NCBI GenBank assembly: GCA_014376575.1
Contig: JACMRF010000123.1
Coordinates: forward strand, 1 to 41,135
DNA length: 41,135 nt
Source: Undibacterium sp.
GTDB taxonomy: Bacteria; Pseudomonadota; Gammaproteobacteria; Burkholderiales; Burkholderiaceae
Reading direction: 5' to 3'
Part shown: in pieces, positions 8,392 through 16,130 of the stretch
Position numbering within the stretch: position 1 is the stretch's first letter
Layout of the letters: the number at the start of each line of letters is the position of its first letter
Program-made: the position numbers and the translations under genes
The notes under the pieces: generated by a model
The model's database searches: none
Seen by the model: the letters and a program-made list of their open reading frames with translations, nothing else
What the model was told of the DNA's origin: nothing

Positions 8392-8835
8392 TTAGAGGGT
8401 AGCGAGGAAACTCTCTGGCGTTTTTATATCGTAGATGCCGGCCCCCCGCGTTTTTCTCGCTAACTTTAGCAAAGCTTTGTCTTTTGATATCAATGTTTCT
8501 ACTCCCGCATCACGAGCAATTTCCAAAAATTTTTGATCATCTTTGTCGCTGCAACGAGGCAGAATTATTTTTTTTTCTTCAGGCGCAATGCAATGAATTA
8601 ATGTGTCAAACATCTCGATAAACTGCCCACGAGTATCGCCGTTAATCGGCAGGTGCTCATAATTGAGAACGGCCAGCCATTCTTGGCGGCAGTCATTTCG
8701 CGTTACTGCGAAAATACGTCCGTCTCTTAAACCTTTTAAAATTAGCGCCCAACGAGGGTCATTGAAAACAAACAAATCGAGGCAAACATTTGTGTCTAAC
8801 ACAACTTGTTTTGGTGTCATTTGGGTAGAATCCAT
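8392..8835 (-). CDS. PIN-domain protein, putative VapC-like RNase (no antitoxin gene seen)
   Basis: This 147-residue PIN fold carries the usual acidic metal-binding residues: D14 in VVLDTNVCLDLF, E52 in CRQEWLAVL, the SDKDDQKFLEIA acidic cluster (D97-D100), and D119 in LISKDKALLKLAR. PIN proteins are Mg-dependent ribonucleases and are often toxins. This one belongs to the group annotated as putative toxin-antitoxin component, PIN family. No small antitoxin gene adjoins it: yaaA is divergent 93 bp away, and the 240 bp on the other side hold no credible ORF. It may therefore be a solitary housekeeping PIN RNase. The start could also be the second Met at 8820 (MTPKQVVLDTN), because neither start has a clear ribosome site. 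Domain assignment is firm; a toxin role is not shown. Confidence 0.85.
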   Translation of the reverse strand: MDSTQMTPKQVVLDTNVCLDLFVFNDPRWALILKGLRDGRIFAVTRNDCRQEWLAVLNYEHLPINGDTRGQFIEMFDTLIHCIAPEEKKIILPRCSDKDDQKFLEIARDAGVETLISKDKALLKLARKTRGAGIYDIKTPESFLATL

Positions 8836-8928
8836 TCAGGAGATCAGATATATTAATGCCAGGGAGCGGAATCTCGTCAATTTGACGATAATCAAATATG
8901 TATCTTCACTAACGTTTTTAAAAAAATT

Positions 8929-9702
8929 ATGCTTATCGTGTTGTCGCCAGCCAAAAGTCTCGATTATGAGACATCTATAAACCTTAAAAAATTAAGCATT
9001 CCAACTTTAGTGAATGATGCCGCCATGTTAATCGATGAAGTAAGGCTACTTAACATTGAGCAACTGGCTCAATTAATGAAAATTTCACATAGTTTGGCAC
9101 AGCTGAATACTGAGCGCTTTAGAAATTGGTCGCTCAATCCTGATGAGAAACAAACAAAGCCAGCGGTATTCGCTTTCAATGGAGATGTTTATGAGGGTTT
9201 GGATGTAAAAACATTAAATTTGAGTCAATTGAGCTACTTGCAAACGCATTTACGAATTTTGTCGGGATTATATGGCTTATTGAAACCACTTGATCTAATT
9301 CAGCCTTATAGATTGGAAATGGGAAGCCAACTCTCTAACCCTAGAGGAAAAAATTTATATGCTTTTTGGGGAAGTAAAATAACTGACATTTTAAATAACA
9401 CCCAGTTACAACAAAAAAATAAGATAATACTCAATCTTGCTTCTGAGGAATATTTTAAAGTAATTAAACCCAGTTTATTGACCGTACCTGTAATTACTCC
9501 GGTATTTCAAGATTTTAAAAATGGCAAGTATAAAATTATTTCCTTCTTTGCCAAACGGGCGAGAGGTTTAATGGTTCGTTTCTGTGCCCTTAATGAGATT
9601 CGCCATCCTGAAATGTTGAAAGCATTTAACAGCGACGGCTATGCTTACTGTCAAGAAGAGTCGGATCAGCTACGTTGGGTTTTTAGGCGCAATGTCAAAT
9701 AA
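8929..9702 (+). CDS. yaaA: Peroxide stress protein YaaA (DUF328 family)
   Basis: This 257-residue protein begins MLIVLSPAKSLDYE, the N-terminal signature of the family. It also has AVFAFNGDVYEGLDV, LRILSGLYGLLKPLDLIQPY, LYAFWGSKIT, NLASEEYFKV and FFAKRARGLMVRF, the conserved blocks seen in E. coli YaaA. The E. coli protein limits free intracellular iron and DNA damage during hydrogen peroxide stress; its biochemical activity is a DNA-binding fold of uncertain mechanism. Length is normal. It is a single-gene unit transcribed away from the PIN gene and closed by a strong terminator at 9711-9737. The gene is noticeably AT-rich compared with bamD and rluD next to it. No OxyR site could be assigned in the 93-bp divergent promoter region. 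Confidence 0.95.
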   Translation: MLIVLSPAKSLDYETSINLKKLSIPTLVNDAAMLIDEVRLLNIEQLAQLMKISHSLAQLNTERFRNWSLNPDEKQTKPAVFAFNGDVYEGLDVKTLNLSQLSYLQTHLRILSGLYGLLKPLDLIQPYRLEMGSQLSNPRGKNLYAFWGSKITDILNNTQLQQKNKIILNLASEEYFKVIKPSLLTVPVITPVFQDFKNGKYKIISFFAKRARGLMVRFCALNEIRHPEMLKAFNSDGYAYCQEESDQLRWVFRRNVK

Positions 9703-9710
9703 TTCAAAAT

Positions 9711-9737
9711 AAAAAAGCCTCTACTCGAGGCTTTTTA
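9711..9737. terminator. Bidirectional terminator between yaaA and bamD
   Basis: AAAAAGCCTC at 9712-9721 pairs perfectly with GAGGCTTTTT at 9727-9736 around a 5-nt loop. A and T runs on both sides serve the two convergent genes. Confidence 0.93.
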
Positions 9738-9754
9738 TTCAAATTTTCTTTACA

Positions 9755-10552
9755 TTACCAAAATTTCCACCAAGAATTTGTAACTTTTGCGTTTTCACTC
9801 AAAAATGCGCTTTTGGGGAAGTTCTTTAAAAAAACACGGTTGGCATCATCACGGAGCTCTGTCATTCCCATAGCATCATATGATTTTACCAAAATAAAAA
9901 GCGCTTCTTCGATTGCAGGTGCATCTGGATATTCCTTGATTGCAGATTGCGCTCGGTTTGCTGCGGCTAAATGTGCGTTACGTCGTAAGTAATATTTCGC
10001 GACATGCACATCGTATTGTGCAAGGGCATTAACGAGATACTTCATTCTAAGAATCGCATCAGCTGCGTAAATACTTTCTGGAAATTGCACTGTAAGTTGC
10101 TTGAACGCATCAAATGAGTCGCGTGATGCTTTCGGATCTCTTTCTGTAATGTCCTGATTTGCAATAAAGTTTAAAAAACCTAACTGATCGTTAAAGTTAA
10201 TTAACCCCCGAAGATAATACATGTAATCAACATTGGCATGATTCGGGTGCAGTTTGATAAAGCGCTCGACTGCCGCGAGAGCCTGCGCTTGATCGCCTTG
10301 TTTGTAATAGGCATAGGCAATTTCCAATTGCGCCTGCTGGGCATAAGGGCCAAACGGGAAGCGTGATTCCAATCTTTCAAAGTACTGAACTGCTTTTTCG
10401 TAAGAACCATTTGACAACTCATCTTTTGCTTCAGCGTATAATTTTGCAGCAGACCACGTTTTAGTGTCGTCAACCTTGTCGCCAAAGGCCCCACAGCCGG
10501 ATAACATCAAGGTGAGGATGATACAAAACAATTTTATAGATTTAATTTGCAT
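9755..10552 (-). CDS. bamD: Outer membrane protein assembly factor BamD (lipoprotein)
   Basis: This 265-residue lipoprotein has a hydrophobic signal sequence and a lipobox (LSGC, lipidated C20). TPR-like helical repeats follow: YAEAKDELSNGSYEKAVQYF, RFPFGPYAQQAQLEIAYAYY and so on, ending in a variable tail. BamD is the essential lipoprotein partner of BamA in the beta-barrel assembly machine at the periplasmic face of the outer membrane. The gene is divergent from rluD with only 43 bp between the starts. The bamD/rluD/pgeF arrangement is conserved widely in Proteobacteria and supports the call. No anomalies. Confidence 0.97.
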   Translation of the reverse strand: MQIKSIKLFCIILTLMLSGCGAFGDKVDDTKTWSAAKLYAEAKDELSNGSYEKAVQYFERLESRFPFGPYAQQAQLEIAYAYYKQGDQAQALAAVERFIKLHPNHANVDYMYYLRGLINFNDQLGFLNFIANQDITERDPKASRDSFDAFKQLTVQFPESIYAADAILRMKYLVNALAQYDVHVAKYYLRRNAHLAAANRAQSAIKEYPDAPAIEEALFILVKSYDAMGMTELRDDANRVFLKNFPKSAFLSENAKVTNSWWKFW

Positions 10553-10595
10553 AAATTTTTATGTGTGCATGAGAACAATTTACGGATTATAGCCG

Positions 10596-11624
10596 ATGGC
10601 AATTAATGTGATACCAACTGAAGCAATCATTTCGTTAAACCCTGGCTTGGATTCTTCTAACGGCGAGCCGGAAGACGGTGACGATATTACCCCTGAGGTC
10701 GATGTAATAGAGTTAAAACTACGCTCTGAATCATGCGGTGAACGTTTGGACAAGGTTTTATCCAAACTTGTTCCGCAATATTCGAGAAGTCGCATTCAAC
10801 AATGGATTGAAGCCGGTTTTGTAACCGTGGACGGCAAACCTTCACGAATTAAAATGACAATGTTGGGCGATGAGTTGGTCTCTATTCATCCTCAAGCCGC
10901 ACCTGATGAAGGTGCCTACAAAGCTGAAGATATTCCGCTCGATGTCGTTTATGAGGACAATTCAATTTTGGTTATTAATAAACCGGCGGGCCTCGTCGTT
11001 CATCCTGCCGCGGGAAATTGGTCCGGAACTTTACTTAATGGCTTGTTACATTTTCGACCTAACCTTGCAAGTGTTCCACGTGCTGGCATAGTCCATCGTC
11101 TGGATAAAGATACTTCTGGTCTCATGGTAGTTGCCAAAACATTGATCGCACAGACAGAGTTAGTGCGGCAATTGCAGGCTCGTACCGTGAAACGTGGATA
11201 TGCGGCACTGGTATGGGGCACACCAAATCAATCGGGCACGGTAGATGCCGCAATGGCACGCCATAGCCGTGATCGGCTTAAAATGGCTGTTTCCCAAAGT
11301 ATTGTGGCCAAGTCGGCTATTACACATTATCAACGCTTAGCCACAGGTATGCTGGAGCGGTTTCCGGTCACTCTTGTAGCATGTCAGCTTGAAACAGGGC
11401 GCACTCACCAGATCAGAGTTCATATGCAGTCATTGGGCTTTCCTCTTGTTGGCGATACGCTTTATGGCAAACAGCATCTTGCTCGTTTTTTTCATCGTCA
11501 GGCCCTGCAAGCGCGACGACTTGGCCTGATCCATCCACAGACAGGTGAAGCAGTTGAATGGGAGATTCCTCTTGCAGCAGATTTTGCAGAGCTAATTAAA
11601 CAAGCAGGAATGCAGTTACCTTAA
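10596..11624 (+). CDS. rluD: 23S rRNA pseudouridine(1911/1915/1917) synthase RluD
   Basis: This 342-residue RNA-modifying enzyme has an S4 RNA-binding domain at about 46-105 (SESCGERLDKVLSKL, SRSRIQQWIEAGFVTVDGK). The RluA-type pseudouridine synthase domain follows, with catalytic D170 in GIVHRLDKDTSGLMVVAK and the family motifs VVHPAAGN and LETGRTHQIRVHM. RluD makes the three pseudouridines in helix 69 of 23S rRNA, which are important for subunit joining. The first 40 residues are an acidic extension not needed for the fold, and no later in-frame Met precedes the S4 domain, so the start is kept at 10596 although its ribosome site is weak. It runs directly into pgeF (15-bp gap) and is divergent from bamD. 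Confidence 0.95.
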   Translation: MAINVIPTEAIISLNPGLDSSNGEPEDGDDITPEVDVIELKLRSESCGERLDKVLSKLVPQYSRSRIQQWIEAGFVTVDGKPSRIKMTMLGDELVSIHPQAAPDEGAYKAEDIPLDVVYEDNSILVINKPAGLVVHPAAGNWSGTLLNGLLHFRPNLASVPRAGIVHRLDKDTSGLMVVAKTLIAQTELVRQLQARTVKRGYAALVWGTPNQSGTVDAAMARHSRDRLKMAVSQSIVAKSAITHYQRLATGMLERFPVTLVACQLETGRTHQIRVHMQSLGFPLVGDTLYGKQHLARFFHRQALQARRLGLIHPQTGEAVEWEIPLAADFAELIKQAGMQLP

Positions 11625-11639
11625 TTTTTAAAAAACTTC

Positions 11640-12401
11640 ATGCGTTCTGAACTTCCTTTAATTTTACCCAGACTTGGGTGGTTTCCTGCCAATGTCCGTG
11701 CGTTTTCGAGTACGCGTGCGGGTGGTATGAGTAAAGCCCCATACCAAGGAAATTGCGTCGAAGACGGATTGAATCTTGGAGGCCACGTTGATGATGATCC
11801 GGAAGCTGTGGCTCATAATCGCCGGTTATTTAACAATTACTTGCCTTCCTGCGCAACATTTTTATCTCAGGTGCACGGCACTGACGTAGTAGATGCTGGG
11901 CAATCGACGCAAAATCAGATCGCAGACGGCAGTTTTACTACAAAATCTGGTGTCGTTTGTGCCGTACTGACTGCAGATTGTTTACCCGTATTATTAAGCG
12001 ATACCCTAGGAACTGTTGTGGCGGCTGTGCATGCTGGCTGGCGGGGACTGGCTGGAGGAATATTGCAAGCGGCAGTTCAGAAAATGCGTGATGCTGGCGC
12101 TATTGAAATTCTTGCATGGATGGGGCCTGCGATTGGGCCGGAACAGTTCGAGGTTGGTAGCGAAGTTTTACATGCATTCCCCAAGTTAGGCGCGTCAGCA
12201 TTGCAATGTTTTATACCAATAAATAAAAGTGATAAGTATTTGGCTAATATATATTTATTGGCCCAACATGCATTGATTGATGCAGGTGTATTTCAGATCG
12301 ATGGAGCTATGCGATGTACTGTGACGGAGAGTGATAAATTTTATTCGTATCGTAGAGACGGAATAACTGGACGAATGGCCAGCGTCATTTGGATAGATTA
12401 A
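11640..12401 (+). CDS. pgeF: Purine nucleoside phosphorylase / peptidoglycan-editing factor PgeF (YfiH, laccase-domain)
   Basis: This 253-residue member of the DUF152/YfiH family carries the metal-site residues H79 (FLSQVHGTDVV), C114 (LTADCLPVLLSD) and H131 (AAVHAGWRGLAGG), matching the His-Cys-His zinc site of the family. Members catalyse phosphorolysis or deamination of purine nucleosides. In E. coli the gene also keeps wrong amino acids out of peptidoglycan precursors. It lies 15 bp after rluD in the same orientation, as in many Proteobacteria. Its stop codon overlaps the stop of the convergent small membrane protein gene by 3 bp. Confidence 0.94.
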   Translation: MRSELPLILPRLGWFPANVRAFSSTRAGGMSKAPYQGNCVEDGLNLGGHVDDDPEAVAHNRRLFNNYLPSCATFLSQVHGTDVVDAGQSTQNQIADGSFTTKSGVVCAVLTADCLPVLLSDTLGTVVAAVHAGWRGLAGGILQAAVQKMRDAGAIEILAWMGPAIGPEQFEVGSEVLHAFPKLGASALQCFIPINKSDKYLANIYLLAQHALIDAGVFQIDGAMRCTVTESDKFYSYRRDGITGRMASVIWID

Positions 12402-12649
12402 ATACTTTCCTTGGAAACTACATCTATATTTGTTTCTTTTTCTAATGGATTTTGTACTAAGCTATTTGATGTTAGTTTTTCTTTGTGTTGACGTAGTCGT
12501 TTTCTTTGTGGTGTGCGTATTAAGTAGAAAAGTAGTGCTAAAGGGAACACGCAGTAAAATAAAAACGTCATAATCGATGCAGTGAATGTTGGCTCTGTGA
12601 CAGCCATCAATAAGACAACGTAAATCCAAGCGATTGCGATAATATACAT
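12398..12649 (-). CDS. Small two-span membrane protein, unknown function
   Basis: This 83-residue protein starts at the ATG at 12649 (MYIIAIAWIYVVLLMAV). It has two hydrophobic segments (about 1-17 and 24-44), then a basic RTPQRKRLRQHK stretch and an acidic Ser/Asn-rich cytoplasmic tail. The frame is open 15 codons further upstream, with a TTG start only, and that N-terminus looks less natural. The positive-inside pattern predicts both ends in the cytoplasm. It is convergent with pgeF, overlapping at the stops, and divergent from phaC 68 bp away. I do not recognise a named family. Similar small proteins upstream of phaC occur, from memory, in related Burkholderiales, but I cannot verify this here. 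A real gene is likely from its amphipathic layout and tight packing. Confidence 0.65.
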   Translation of the reverse strand: MYIIAIAWIYVVLLMAVTEPTFTASIMTFLFYCVFPLALLFYLIRTPQRKRLRQHKEKLTSNSLVQNPLEKETNIDVVSKESI

Positions 12650-12717
12650 AATAAAACCAGTTAAAAATTGGTAGTCCGAATTGAAACGCAACAATACGCG
12701 AAAAACAGGAGACTCGC

Positions 12718-14436
12718 ATGACGACCTATGATCCTCAAGCTGTGTACTCCGAATGGATGTCGCAGTTAATGAATCAACAAAAAATGCAGGATTGGATGAT
12801 GCCAGCTAATACCTTGTCTGAAGGTTCAATACTGGACGTGTTAAAAGAAGTAGGGGCGGAGATAGATCCCGCGACGATGAGTAAGTTGCAAAACGATTAC
12901 ATGCTCGAGTTTGGTAAATTATGGCAAGATTTTCTTGTTTCGAAATTACCTGAAATTCAAGATCGGCGATTTTCATCACCGGATTGGCATACTCAAACGA
13001 CACACGCTTACAACGCAGCGTCTTATTTGCTCAACGCTCGGTTTCTATTGGCGATGGCTGAGGCAGTGCAAGGACCGGAGAAAAAACGTCAAAAAATTCG
13101 GTTTGCGGTACAGCAAATGATTGATGCGATGTCTCCTGCCAATTTCCTTGTCAGTAATCCTGAAGCTCAAGCTAAGTTAATTGAGAGCAAGGGCGAAAGT
13201 TTGGCCGTTGGTATTTCACAAATGCTGGCTGACATGCAAAAAGGACGAATTTCACAAACTGATGAGTCTGCCTTTGAAGTCGGTAAAAATGTTGCTACCA
13301 CTGAGGGCGCAGTAGTGTTTGAGAACAGGTTGTTCCAGCTAATTCAGTACACGCCTTTAACTAAAACTGCTCATCAGCGCCCATTGCTGATGGTGCCGCC
13401 CTGTATCAATAAATTTTATATTTTGGATTTGCAGCCAGAAAATTCTGTGGTTCGTTATGCCATTGAGCAAGGAAATACGGTATTTTTGGTTTCATGGGTA
13501 AATCCTGATGAGTCGCTGGCAAAGCTAACCTGGAATGACTACATTGAAGAAGGTGCCATTAAAGCAATTCATGTAGTGCAAGAGATTAGTAAGCAAGAAA
13601 AAATTAACGTCTTCGGCTTTTGCGTTGGCGGCACGATTATTTCTACCGCGTTGGCCGCACTTGCTGACCGGGGCGAAAATGTAGCAAGTAGCCTAACTTT
13701 GTTAACCACATTGTTGGATTTCTCAGACACGGGTATTTTGGATGTGTTTGTCGATGAAATGCAAGTATCAATGCGTGAGAAATCGCTAGGTGCCGGTGGC
13801 ATAATGCCAGGGCGCGATCTAGCAAGCACTTTCTCGAGTCTGCGCGCTAATGATTTGGTGTGGAGTTACGTACAAAAAAATTACTTAAAAGGTGAAGCTC
13901 CACCACCTTTCGATTTGTTGTACTGGAATGCTGACAGCACTAACCTGCCAGGGCCGATGTTTTGTTGGTATTTGCGCAATACTTATCTTGAAGATAGTTT
14001 AAAAAAACCAGGGAAATTGACCGTAGCTGGTAATAAAATAGATTTTGGTAAAATCGACGCGCCAGTGTTTATTTATGGTTCAAGAGAAGATCATATTGTG
14101 CCTTGGCCGGCAGCTTATGCATCCTGTGTTTTATTAAACACTAAAAATAAACCACGCAATCGCTTTATTCTTGGCGCATCAGGGCATATCGCCGGCGTTG
14201 TCAATTCGCCGCTCAAAAAGAAACGAAGTTATTGGATTAACGCTAATACCGGCAACGATGCACAGAGTTGGTTTGATGGTGCAGTAGAACATCCTGGCAG
14301 CTGGTGGCCAGAATGGGCAGGTTTTCTGTCAGAGCACGGCGGAAAAATGGTTAAAGTTCCTGCCAGACCAGGTAATGTCAGTTTCCCCGCAATAGAGCGT
14401 GCACCTGGACGCTATGTAAAAGTAAGAGCAGGATAA
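12718..14436 (+). CDS. phaC: Class I poly(3-hydroxyalkanoate) synthase PhaC
   Basis: This 572-residue enzyme polymerises (R)-3-hydroxyacyl-CoA (mainly 3-hydroxybutyryl-CoA) into storage polyester on granules. The catalytic triad is visible: C302 in the lipase-like box GFCVGGT, D458 in GSREDHIVPW and H490 in GASGHIAGVVN. Class I length and the SWVNPDESLAKLTWNDYI motif around 259-276 support the class. The N-terminal about 200 residues are the variable granule or PhaM-type interaction domain. A strong ribosome site (AGGAGA) precedes the ATG. It is followed by phaB after 26 bp. A beta-ketothiolase gene (phaA) is not in the cluster, so acetoacetyl-CoA must come from a thiolase encoded elsewhere. 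Confidence 0.97.
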   Translation: MTTYDPQAVYSEWMSQLMNQQKMQDWMMPANTLSEGSILDVLKEVGAEIDPATMSKLQNDYMLEFGKLWQDFLVSKLPEIQDRRFSSPDWHTQTTHAYNAASYLLNARFLLAMAEAVQGPEKKRQKIRFAVQQMIDAMSPANFLVSNPEAQAKLIESKGESLAVGISQMLADMQKGRISQTDESAFEVGKNVATTEGAVVFENRLFQLIQYTPLTKTAHQRPLLMVPPCINKFYILDLQPENSVVRYAIEQGNTVFLVSWVNPDESLAKLTWNDYIEEGAIKAIHVVQEISKQEKINVFGFCVGGTIISTALAALADRGENVASSLTLLTTLLDFSDTGILDVFVDEMQVSMREKSLGAGGIMPGRDLASTFSSLRANDLVWSYVQKNYLKGEAPPPFDLLYWNADSTNLPGPMFCWYLRNTYLEDSLKKPGKLTVAGNKIDFGKIDAPVFIYGSREDHIVPWPAAYASCVLLNTKNKPRNRFILGASGHIAGVVNSPLKKKRSYWINANTGNDAQSWFDGAVEHPGSWWPEWAGFLSEHGGKMVKVPARPGNVSFPAIERAPGRYVKVRAG

Positions 14437-14462
14437 TTTATTAAAAAACATGGAGATACAGT

Positions 14463-15203
14463 ATGTCAAAAAAAGTAGCGTATGTAACTGGCGGTATGGG
14501 TGGAATAGGAACTCCGATATGTAAACGACTGTGTAAAGAAGGTTATACCGTCGTTGCTGGCTGTGGCCCTAATTCCCCACGCAAGGACAAATGGTTAGCT
14601 GACATGCGTGCTGAAGGGCTTGATATTCATGCGTCAGAAGGCAATGTCTCGGACTGGGAGTCAACCAAAGCTGCTTTCGAAAAAGTGCGAGCAGAAATCG
14701 GTGAAGTTGATGTACTTGTCAATAATGCCGGAATTACACGTGACGGGCAATTTCGTAAAATGTTGAAAGCAGATTGGGATGCTGTTATTGACACCAATTT
14801 GAATTCATTATTTAACGTCACCAAGCAAGTTATAGAAGGCATGGTAGATCGTGGCTGGGGTCGGATCATTAATATTTCTTCCGTCAACGGACAAAAAGGT
14901 CAGTTTGGACAAACGAATTACTCGACGGCCAAAGCTGGCATTCACGGTTTTTCAATGGCGCTTGCGCAAGAAGTTGCGACTAAAGGCGTAACAGTCAATA
15001 CTGTTTCTCCTGGTTATGTCGGAACAGATATGGTTAAGGCTATTCGTCCTGATGTATTAGAAAAAATAGTTTCAGGTATTCCTGTTAAGCGCTTGGCGGA
15101 GCCAGAAGAAATTGCTTCTATCGTTGCATGGATTGCTTCAGATGACGGTGGATATGCGACTGGTTCTGACTTCTCTATTAATGGCGGCTTGCACATGGGG
15201 TAG
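14463..15203 (+). CDS. phaB: Acetoacetyl-CoA reductase PhaB (NADPH-dependent)
   Basis: This 246-residue short-chain dehydrogenase/reductase has the nucleotide motif TGGMGGIG at 9-16, the NNAG motif at 87-90 and catalytic S140, Y153 and K157 (INISSVNGQKGQFGQTNYSTAK in two parts: S140 in INISSV, Y153/K157 in NYSTAK). The protein reads almost continuously like Cupriavidus-type PhaB, including VVAGCGPNSPRK and GYVGTDMVKAIRPDV. It reduces acetoacetyl-CoA to (R)-3-hydroxybutyryl-CoA, the PhaC substrate. The ribosome site is TGGAGA. It closes the phaCB operon and is followed by a strong terminator at 15282-15320. Confidence 0.97.
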   Translation: MSKKVAYVTGGMGGIGTPICKRLCKEGYTVVAGCGPNSPRKDKWLADMRAEGLDIHASEGNVSDWESTKAAFEKVRAEIGEVDVLVNNAGITRDGQFRKMLKADWDAVIDTNLNSLFNVTKQVIEGMVDRGWGRIINISSVNGQKGQFGQTNYSTAKAGIHGFSMALAQEVATKGVTVNTVSPGYVGTDMVKAIRPDVLEKIVSGIPVKRLAEPEEIASIVAWIASDDGGYATGSDFSINGGLHMG

Positions 15204-15281
15204 TCTGGTTTCTTGAAATATTAATCTTAATGTAATGAGATTTTTTATTGCGGCGCACATGTCGCAGTGCGGTAGAATAAT

Positions 15282-15320
15282 ACCCACCAGAACCTCATGT
15301 TTTGGTGGGTTTGTTTTTTC
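15282..15320 (+). terminator. Rho-independent terminator after phaCB
   Basis: ACCCACCAGAAC at 15282-15293 pairs with GTTTTGGTGGGT at 15299-15310 (one G-U pair) around CTCAT. It is followed by a T-rich tail ending about 15319. It separates phaCB from phaR, so phaR needs its own promoter in 15321-15450. Confidence 0.92.
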
Positions 15321-15450
15321 TAGTGGGACAATAATAACGAGTATATAGGGGACGGATACGCTTTCAAGTTTTGCAGTTCTGCAAAGCGCTAAGTTTATCC
15401 GCTTGGATTTGACACAGGATTACTTCAGCGAAATATCGTTTTGGTGGTCA

Positions 15451-16035
15451 ATGTCCGAAGCTTTATCAAATGAGATTTCAATGAATAACGTAAAAAAAAC
15501 AACACAGCATTTGATTAAAAAATATCCGAATCGTCGCTTGTATGACACTCAAACAAGCAGTTACATTACCTTGGTTGATGTAAGGCAGTTTGTTTTGGAA
15601 AATGATGACTTTGCCGTTGTCGATGCAAAAACTGGCGAGGATTTGACACGCACCATACTTTTGCAGATTATTCTGGAAGCGGAAGCGGGCGGTGCACCTA
15701 TGTTTTCTAGCGTCGCGTTAGCGCAAATCATCCGCTATTACGGACATGCTATGCAAGGAATGATGGGTTCATATCTCGAAAAAAATATTCAAGCTTTCAT
15801 CGATATTCAAAATAAACTGACGGAAAACTCTAATGGAACTTGCGAAGGCAAGAGCTTTAGTCCAGAAATGTGGACTCAGTTTATGAATGTACAGGGTCCA
15901 ATGATGCAAGGCATGATGGGAAATTATATCGATCAAAGTAAAAATTTGTTCGTGCAAATGCAAGAGCAAATGCAAAGTCAATCCAAGAACATGTTTGGAT
16001 TTCCCTTTGTTGTAGAGGATATAAAAAGCAAATAA
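15451..16035 (+). CDS. phaR: Polyhydroxyalkanoate synthesis repressor PhaR
   Basis: This 194-residue regulator has the PHA accumulation regulator DNA-binding N-domain (LIKKYPNRRLYDTQTSSYIT and LVDVRQFVLENDDFAVVDAK). Polymer-binding repeats follow, rich in Met, Gln and Gly (QGMMGSYLEKNIQAFIDIQ, QGMMGNYIDQSKNLFVQMQ). PhaR represses phasin genes and its own gene until nascent polymer titrates it. The frame is open to a TTG at 15403, but the ATG at 15451 has a GGTGG site before it. The ATG at 15481 is a second option and would remove ten residues that are not part of the DNA-binding domain. The two MMG(S/N)Y repeats are an internal duplication about 55 residues apart. It lies between the phaCB terminator and rimO. 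Confidence 0.93.
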   Translation: MSEALSNEISMNNVKKTTQHLIKKYPNRRLYDTQTSSYITLVDVRQFVLENDDFAVVDAKTGEDLTRTILLQIILEAEAGGAPMFSSVALAQIIRYYGHAMQGMMGSYLEKNIQAFIDIQNKLTENSNGTCEGKSFSPEMWTQFMNVQGPMMQGMMGNYIDQSKNLFVQMQEQMQSQSKNMFGFPFVVEDIKSK

Positions 16036-16071
16036 AAATTGGCCCAAGGAACACCAAGGACGCACGTGGTA

Positions 16072-16101
16072 TTTAGAAGTAGCTCAAGGAAGGGGTACAA
16101 T
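16072..16101 (+). promoter_or_regulatory. Possible promoter of rimO
   Basis: A TACAAT -10-like box at 16096-16101 lies 18 bp after TTTAGA (16072-16077), a 4-of-6 match to the -35 consensus. The start codon would be about 25-30 nt after initiation. This is a by-eye assignment; the -35 is weak. Confidence 0.35.
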
Positions 16102-16130
16102 AGCAGATTGCTTTGAACCTCTTTTTTATT

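Noticed and set aside
15251..15272. Short inverted repeat (CGCA...TGCG) before the phaB terminator
   Set aside because: The stem is only four pairs, too short to be meaningful next to the strong hairpin at 15282-15310.
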